A stretch of DNA of 34,544 nt from Deltaproteobacteria bacterium (GTDB lineage: Bacteria > Desulfobacterota > GWC2-55-46): NCBI GenBank assembly GCA_016234405.1, contig JACRCC010000024.1:1-34544 (forward strand), written 5' to 3'. A program made the position numbers and the translations under genes. Below, one piece after another: positions 30,721 to 34,544 of the stretch. Under the pieces are notes generated by a model. The model saw nothing but the letters and a program-made list of their open reading frames with translations. It was not told the origin of the DNA and did not search any database. How positions within the stretch are numbered: position 1 is the first letter of the stretch; the number at the start of each line of letters is the position of its first letter.

Positions 30721-32022
30721 TTGAAATACAAACTCACGCTCATATATCCGGCGCACAAGAAAAACCTCGGCGCCAACAGGAGAAAGAAATACCCCATCCC
30801 GCAATTGAGCCTGCCGACCATTGCGGCCCTCACGGACGACAGGTTCGACGTAGCTATCGTTGACGACAACGTCGAGGAGGTGGACTTCGACGCAAAGACG
30901 GATTTGGTCGGCATAACCACCATGACCACGCTCGCGCCCCGCGCTTACGAGCTGGCCGCCGAGTTTAGGAGGCGCGGCGTGCCCGTCATCCTCGGCGGCA
31001 TACACGCCTCCATGATGCTTGACGAGGCCTCCCGATACGCGGATTGCATCGTCGCGGGCGAGGCCGAGGGCGTTTGGCCCACTGTGCTCGACGACTTCGT
31101 GAATAAGAGGCTCAAAAAATTCTACAAGGGCGCGGGTCTCCACAATCTGGAAAACCTTCCGAGGCCGCGGCTCGACCTTTTGAAAAAGGACAGGTACTTC
31201 TCGACGTCCCTGATTATGGCCTCACGCGGGTGTCCGCACGATTGCCACTATTGCTCGGTTACGACTTTTTGGGGCAAGGGTTTTCGATATAGGCCAGTAG
31301 CAGAGGTCATTGCGGAGCTAAAGACACTTCCTGATAAGATTGTATTTTTCGCGGACGACAACCTCTACGGCAACAAGGTCTACGCCAAAAAATTATTCAA
31401 GGAGATGATACCTCTCAAGAAAAAATGGTCGTGTCAGGGAGACAGCCTCATAGCAAACGACCCTGAGCTTCTAAGGCTCGCCGCACAGAGCGGTTGTCAG
31501 TGGATATTCATAGGCATAGAATCCATATCGCAAAAAAATCTTGCAAAGATGAGAAAATCATTCAACAAGGTCGAGCAGTATAACGAGTCGTTCAAAAAGA
31601 TACAGGACGCGGGCATAAGCATCTTCGGCTCGTTCATCTTCGGCCTTGACGAGGACGACGAGCATGTCTTCAAGGACACGGTGAATTTTGCGATTGACGC
31701 GAGGCTCGACGGCGCGAATTTTTACATCTTAACGCCCCTTCCGGGCACGAAATTATTCGAGGAGATGAAGGCGGCCGGCAGGGTGCTCCATACGGAGTGG
31801 GACAAATACGACGCGAACCACGTTGTCTTCAAACACACGAGACTCACCTCCGAGCAGCTCTTGGAGGGCCTCATATCCGCTTATAGGCATTTCTACTCGG
31901 TTTCATCCATCGCCAAGAGGGTTTTAAGGCCCGGCAACAAAAGGTTCATGCAGGCATTGGCCTTGAACGTCGGACGCTATTTCAGGCGGAAACGCTTCGA
32001 GCAGACGTGCCGGATGGAGTGA
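30721..32022 (+). CDS. B12-binding radical SAM enzyme
   Basis: A 433-residue enzyme: cobalamin-binding domain about 1-140 (LTIAALTDDRFDVAIVDDNVEEVDF, VGITTMTTLAPRAYELAAEFRRRGVPVILGGIHASM, DCIVAGEAEGVW) and radical SAM barrel with Cys171, Cys175 and Cys178 (RGCPHDCHYC). VVTTFWGKG-type and FADDNLYG motifs match methyl- or alkyl-transferring members such as those of lipid/hopanoid methylation. I start at TTG 30721 (KYKLTLIYP), where AGGGAG lies six bases upstream, and not at TTG 30691. It follows YceI by 42 bases and may be in the same transcript. Substrate unknown. Confidence 0.92.
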   Translation: MKYKLTLIYPAHKKNLGANRRKKYPIPQLSLPTIAALTDDRFDVAIVDDNVEEVDFDAKTDLVGITTMTTLAPRAYELAAEFRRRGVPVILGGIHASMMLDEASRYADCIVAGEAEGVWPTVLDDFVNKRLKKFYKGAGLHNLENLPRPRLDLLKKDRYFSTSLIMASRGCPHDCHYCSVTTFWGKGFRYRPVAEVIAELKTLPDKIVFFADDNLYGNKVYAKKLFKEMIPLKKKWSCQGDSLIANDPELLRLAAQSGCQWIFIGIESISQKNLAKMRKSFNKVEQYNESFKKIQDAGISIFGSFIFGLDEDDEHVFKDTVNFAIDARLDGANFYILTPLPGTKLFEEMKAAGRVLHTEWDKYDANHVVFKHTRLTSEQLLEGLISAYRHFYSVSSIAKRVLRPGNKRFMQALALNVGRYFRRKRFEQTCRME

Positions 32023-32133
32023 GGGGGGCAAACCTTATCCAGTTAAAACTGGAATCCAGAGTTTTGTGGCGGGCGATGCCAGCCGAATTGGACTTAACAT
32101 AACGCAACGTCGAAAAAAAGGCGGGACTAAAAC

Positions 32134-32616
32134 ATGCTCGACCAAAAAACAACAGATGAATTGAAAAAAGGGATGCGCACTCTTTGGTTTATTTGGACGG
32201 CGATGTTTGTCTCACTTGGTATATACATACGGATATGTTATCAACTGCAGAATGTAATGTCTGTACGCATGGGGCAGAATTTCCCGTATGCACTTTTGCG
32301 AAATATACTGTTAATAGCAGCGGCAGTTAGTATCGGCCTTAGTTTCTTTTTTCGAAAATACTTTAAAAATGCTAATTTAACAAAATTCACCTCGCCAAAT
32401 CGGGCGCTGTCAACTGCAGGTGTTCCATTAGCTAAATATTATTCTGCAGTATTAATCTCTCTCGCTCTCGCCGAAAGTGTCGGCATATACGGGTTTGTTC
32501 TTTTCCTTCTCAAGAAAGATTTCGATTCTCTCTATTTATTTATGACTATTTCTGCCATAACAATGATTATTCACAGGCCCAAAATCGAGGAGCTTGAAAA
32601 AATCGCAGAAAAATAA
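32134..32616 (+). CDS. AT-rich four-helix membrane protein, function unknown
   Basis: A 160-residue protein with about four hydrophobic helices (15-37, 55-73, 95-117, 125-143), short termini and no known domain. The third helix has LISLALAESVGIYGFVLFLL, which reads like the proton-binding helix of F-type ATPase subunit c (LA-x-x-E-S-x-x-IY). The preceding part does not look like subunit c. Its base composition is clearly more AT-rich than its neighbours. Adjacent to a toxin-antitoxin pair and tRNA-Sec, so possibly acquired. The start has GGCGGGA upstream. Confidence 0.75.
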   Translation: MLDQKTTDELKKGMRTLWFIWTAMFVSLGIYIRICYQLQNVMSVRMGQNFPYALLRNILLIAAAVSIGLSFFFRKYFKNANLTKFTSPNRALSTAGVPLAKYYSAVLISLALAESVGIYGFVLFLLKKDFDSLYLFMTISAITMIIHRPKIEELEKIAEK

Positions 32617-32672
32617 ATAGCAAAGCAGGGTGGCACAGCCCACCGCGTTATTTTCGGAAGTTCCGATGTTCA

Positions 32673-32701
32673 TTGACAGCGGTTAACCTGCGTGTTAACA
32701 T
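32673..32701 (+). promoter_or_regulatory. Consensus promoter with GTTAAC repeats for the HigBA-type operon
   Basis: Perfect TTGACA (32673-32678), 17 bases, TAACAT (32696-32701). Two GTTAAC palindromes (32682-32687, 32694-32699), 12 bases apart, lie in the spacer and -10 box. They are candidate sites for the HTH antitoxin. The predicted start is one base before the GTG of the toxin. Confidence 0.72.
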
Positions 32702-32708
32702 GTGAATC

Positions 32709-33059
32709 GTGAAGCGGACGGTAATCTTTTACAAGACTGCTGACGGCAAATGTCCTGTACGGGATTTTCTGGATTTTTTGCCCGGAAAGGTCGCGCAAAA
32801 GGTTACGTGGGTTCTCAGTCTGTTGGAGGATTTGGATTTCGTCCCGTCGTCATACTTCAAAAAACTCGTTGGAACGGAAGGGATTTGGGAGTGCAGGATT
32901 TCGTTCGGGTCGAATATATATCGCATATTCTGCTTTTACGCGGACAATTCCGTTGTCGTCTTGACCCACGGGATTATTAAAAAGAGCCGGAAAATACCAA
33001 GGGCGGAAATCGAAAGGGCGGAGGCTTACAGAGGAGATTTTTTGAAACGGAGGGCATGA
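32709..33059 (+). CDS. RelE/HigB-type toxin (phage-derived Gp49-like family)
   Basis: A 116-residue predicted mRNA endonuclease toxin. Seen: VRDFLDFLPGKVAQKVTWVLSLLED, SSYFKKLVGTEGIWECRISFGSNIYRIFCFYADNSVVVLTHGIIKKSRKIPRAEIERA. The L-x-G-x-x-x-I-W-E-x-R and the final K-K-S-x-K-x-P-x-x-E are typical of HigB-2/Gp49 toxins. Start GTG 32709 has no ribosome site and is reached directly from the predicted transcription start. Antitoxin begins two bases after the stop. Confidence 0.9.
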   Translation: MKRTVIFYKTADGKCPVRDFLDFLPGKVAQKVTWVLSLLEDLDFVPSSYFKKLVGTEGIWECRISFGSNIYRIFCFYADNSVVVLTHGIIKKSRKIPRAEIERAEAYRGDFLKRRA

Positions 33060-33060
33060 C

Positions 33061-33336
33061 ATGAGTGATCTAAAAAGATATATAGGCGAACGGAAGAAAA
33101 GAGACATAAAATTCGCGGAAGGATATGAAGAGGGTTACGGACAGTTCAGGATCGGGGCGACACTCCGTCAAGCGCGGGAATCGGCTGGCCTTACGCAGGA
33201 AGAACTTGCCGACAGGCTCAAAACAAAGAAGACCGCGATTTCACGGATTGAAAATCATGCTGAAGACATAAAGCTTTCGACATTGGAGCGTGTCGCTTCG
33301 GTTTTGGGAAAGCATCTGTACGTCAGCATATCTTGA
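33061..33336 (+). CDS. XRE-family HTH antitoxin
   Basis: A 91-residue protein; N-terminal basic helix (1-20), then a Cro/C1-type HTH (QFRIGATLRQARESAGLTQEELADRLKTKKTAISRIENHAEDIKLSTLERVASVLGKHLYVSIS) of the HigA-2 type. It neutralises the upstream toxin and should repress the operon at the GTTAAC repeats. Stop is followed by a hairpin terminator. Confidence 0.92.
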   Translation: MSDLKRYIGERKKRDIKFAEGYEEGYGQFRIGATLRQARESAGLTQEELADRLKTKKTAISRIENHAEDIKLSTLERVASVLGKHLYVSIS

Positions 33337-33386
33337 CGTTTGGAATTTAATATTTTCCCGGCAGCGGCAGTCTGGGAACGCAATTT

Positions 33387-33424
33387 CAGCGGGTTATCAC
33401 GAAGATAACCCGCTGATTTATTTT
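33387..33424 (+). terminator. Rho-independent terminator of the toxin-antitoxin operon
   Basis: Perfect 12-bp stem: CAGCGGGTTATC (33387-33398), loop ACGAA, GATAACCCGCTG (33404-33415), then ATTTATTTT. It lies between the antitoxin and tRNA-Sec 3' ends and may serve both strands, although the T-rich side favours plus. Confidence 0.9.
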
Positions 33425-33434
33425 AAGGTAATCT

Positions 33435-33530
33435 TGGCGGAAGGAGGAGGGAGTCGAACCCACCCGTCCCCGGTTACGGCGACAGCATGGTTTTGAAGAC
33501 CAGCAGGGCCACCGGGCCCTATCCCCTTCC
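33435..33530 (-). tRNA. selC: tRNA-Sec (anticodon TCA)
   Basis: Read on the minus strand, 96 bases including the encoded CCA. Acceptor stem of eight pairs GGAAGGGG / CTCCTTCC (one G-U), a 6-bp D stem AGGGCC-CGGT-GGCCCT, anticodon loop CTTCAAA with TCA, a long variable arm, T loop TTCGACT, and 3' GCCA. The 8-bp acceptor, long D stem and extra arm distinguish selenocysteine tRNA from other tRNAs. Mismatches are visible at the base of the anticodon stem, in the T stem and in the variable arm. The organism should therefore decode some UGA codons as Sec. Confidence 0.93.
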
Positions 33531-33654
33531 AGCAACAACCCCGCGGCGCAGCGGAGTATCCAAAGGCAACTTCCTTCGGAAACCGAGCACGCGCCGCGAG
33601 AAATTAAACCCCGAACAAGACGTAAAATAAAAGGGATTAGCCTATCAGGGAGGA

Positions 33655-34071
33655 TTATTTTTTAGGGCTGCCGGTTTTTTTGGAGGGGATTGCCCTCTTT
33701 CCGGTTTTTTTTGGCGCTGGTTTTTGCGTGTCCTTGACCTCGGTTAAGGGCGCCTCGGCCCAGAGGCCTTCAAGGTCGTAAAATTCCCTCACCGGCTCGA
33801 AAAAGACATGCGCGATGACGTCGCCGTAATCAACGAGCGCCCATCTGCCCTCGCGCGCGCCTTCCGTGCCCATGGGACGGACGCCTTTTTTCTTCAACCC
33901 GTCCTCGATGGCGACGGCCACGGCGTGCACCTGCCTTTCCGACTGCGCGCTGCAGATGAGCAGATAATCCGCGATGCTTGACAGCTTTGCTATATTCAGT
34001 ATCACGACCTTCTCAGCCTTTTTGTCGAGCGCGAGCTTCGCTATCTCCAAGGCCTTCTTCTTGCTTTCCAG
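33655..34071 (-). CDS. rsfS: Ribosome silencing factor RsfS
   Basis: Binds ribosomal protein uL14 on the large subunit and blocks subunit joining when nutrients are short. Seen: DKKAEKVVILNIAKLSSIADYLLICSAQSERQVHAVA, GRWALVDYGDVIAHVFFEPVREFYDLEGLW, which is the family core, then a basic tail (PKKTGKRAIPSKKTGSPKK). The standard frame opens at TTG 34050, but seven codons upstream CTG 34071 lies ten bases after a strong AAAAGGAG site and gives the family's usual N-terminal length. There is no ATG or GTG after the nadD stop, so I use CTG. It starts 19 bases after nadD and shares its operon. Confidence 0.9.
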   Translation of the reverse strand: MESKKKALEIAKLALDKKAEKVVILNIAKLSSIADYLLICSAQSERQVHAVAVAIEDGLKKKGVRPMGTEGAREGRWALVDYGDVIAHVFFEPVREFYDLEGLWAEAPLTEVKDTQKPAPKKTGKRAIPSKKTGSPKK

Positions 34072-34089
34072 TTTCGTCGGTCTCCTTTT

Positions 34090-34544
34090 CTAATCCTTAT
34101 AAAGCCCCTTTGCCGCTATGAACTCTTCTACCGCCGCTGGCACGAGGTATTTCACCGAGAGGCCGCCCTTGACCAAATCCCTGACGCCGGAGGCGGAAAT
34201 CCCGATGGCAGTCGTGGGGACGTAACAGAGGCTCTTTCCGAACGAATTCAGGTAGCAACCGGCCTTTGCATCATACCAAAATTTCCTCGCCAGTTCAACG
34301 GGCAGGGCCTCCGCCGGTTTTTTCACGGCGTGCCCGGGGCGCTCCACCACGACGAAGGACGCAAGCGTCAGGAGCGTTTCGTACTCGCACCACGTGGTTA
34401 TCGCGTTGAAGGAGTCGCTGCCGAGGATGAGGCTTATGTCCGCGTAACCCTCGGCCATGAGCGCCCTGACCGTCTCTATCGTATAAGACCTGCCGCCCCT
34501 TTTTATCTCGATGTCCGTGGCCTCGAAATAGGGGTTGCCCTTGA
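34090..34544 (-). CDS. nadD: Nicotinate-nucleotide adenylyltransferase NadD (partial, 5' end outside window)
   Basis: Converts nicotinate mononucleotide and ATP to deamido-NAD in NAD synthesis. The visible 150 residues cover the C-terminal two thirds: KGNPYFEATDIEIKRGGRSYTIETV, LILGSDSFNAITTWCEYETLL (family form G-x-D-x-x-x-x-L-x-x-W), SFVVVERPGH, and TTAIGISASGVRDLVKGGLSVKYLVPAAVEEFI with the ISxSxVR motif that binds ATP (here ISASGVR). The frame is open to the window edge at 34544. Upstream of rsfS as in many bacteria. Confidence 0.95.
   Translation of the reverse strand, partial: KGNPYFEATDIEIKRGGRSYTIETVRALMAEGYADISLILGSDSFNAITTWCEYETLLTLASFVVVERPGHAVKKPAEALPVELARKFWYDAKAGCYLNSFGKSLCYVPTTAIGISASGVRDLVKGGLSVKYLVPAAVEEFIAAKGLYKD

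Overview
The window reads as a chromosomal segment of a moderately GC-rich Gram-negative bacterium: it encodes a TolC-type outer-membrane factor, a MacAB-like exporter, a C-terminal-Phe outer-membrane protein and YceI periplasmic proteins. MetV beside FolD, a cobalamin-dependent radical SAM enzyme, a selenocysteine tRNA, a stand-alone cytochrome b561 and several c-di-GMP proteins suggest an anaerobe or facultative anaerobe of the Desulfobacterota/Nitrospirota type. The lineage is inferred from gene style only.

Region by region. 1-4133 (minus): a UDP-sugar epimerase and a YhaM-type HD exonuclease overlap operon-fashion. They are followed by an AT-richer type II restriction-modification pair (NotI-family nuclease plus D12-class adenine methylase) lying directly before a partial uracil-DNA glycosylase. 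4305-7667 (minus): a PAS-GGDEF-EAL protein whose fifth to tenth codons lie on a run of 13 C, then a repeat-bearing intergenic stretch and an unknown outer-membrane protein. 7824-10220 (plus): a GT-C-like membrane/TPR protein and a zinc-ribbon protein. 10252-12814: a KefC-like protein that has lost its whole transport domain, divergent from folD-metV. 12921-15516: a class II deacetylase, a BrnT/ribbon-helix-helix toxin-antitoxin pair and a HEAT-repeat protein. 15804-22692 (plus): a hybrid kinase with an HD-GYP response regulator, then an OmpR-type regulator with its kinase. 22839-28755 (plus): an aldo/keto reductase, then a MacA-MacB(ATPase)-MacB(permease)-TolC-MarR export operon. 28955-32022 (plus): a cytochrome b561-YceI fusion, a second YceI and a B12 radical SAM enzyme. 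32134-34544: an AT-rich membrane protein, a HigBA-type toxin-antitoxin pair, tRNA-Sec, rsfS and the end of nadD.

Three themes recur. (1) c-di-GMP: a GGDEF/EAL protein and an HD-GYP protein lie in one window, and the first looks phase-variable. (2) Small palindromic repeats are frequent at gene ends and in leaders: a 26-bp CGTTCCC...GGGAACG palindrome (three copies, one inside an ORF), and a family of CGTGARN heptads with ACGGCCGT palindromes (three clusters) that supplies stop codons and C-terminal residues to two genes. (3) Several good sigma70-type promoters place the predicted transcription start at or within three bases of the start codon (14092, 22839, 32709, and minus-strand 11118), suggesting leaderless mRNAs, two of them toxin-antitoxin operons with palindromic or repeated operators in the promoter.

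All calls come from reading the sequence; no database search was run. Family names are assigned by motif recognition.
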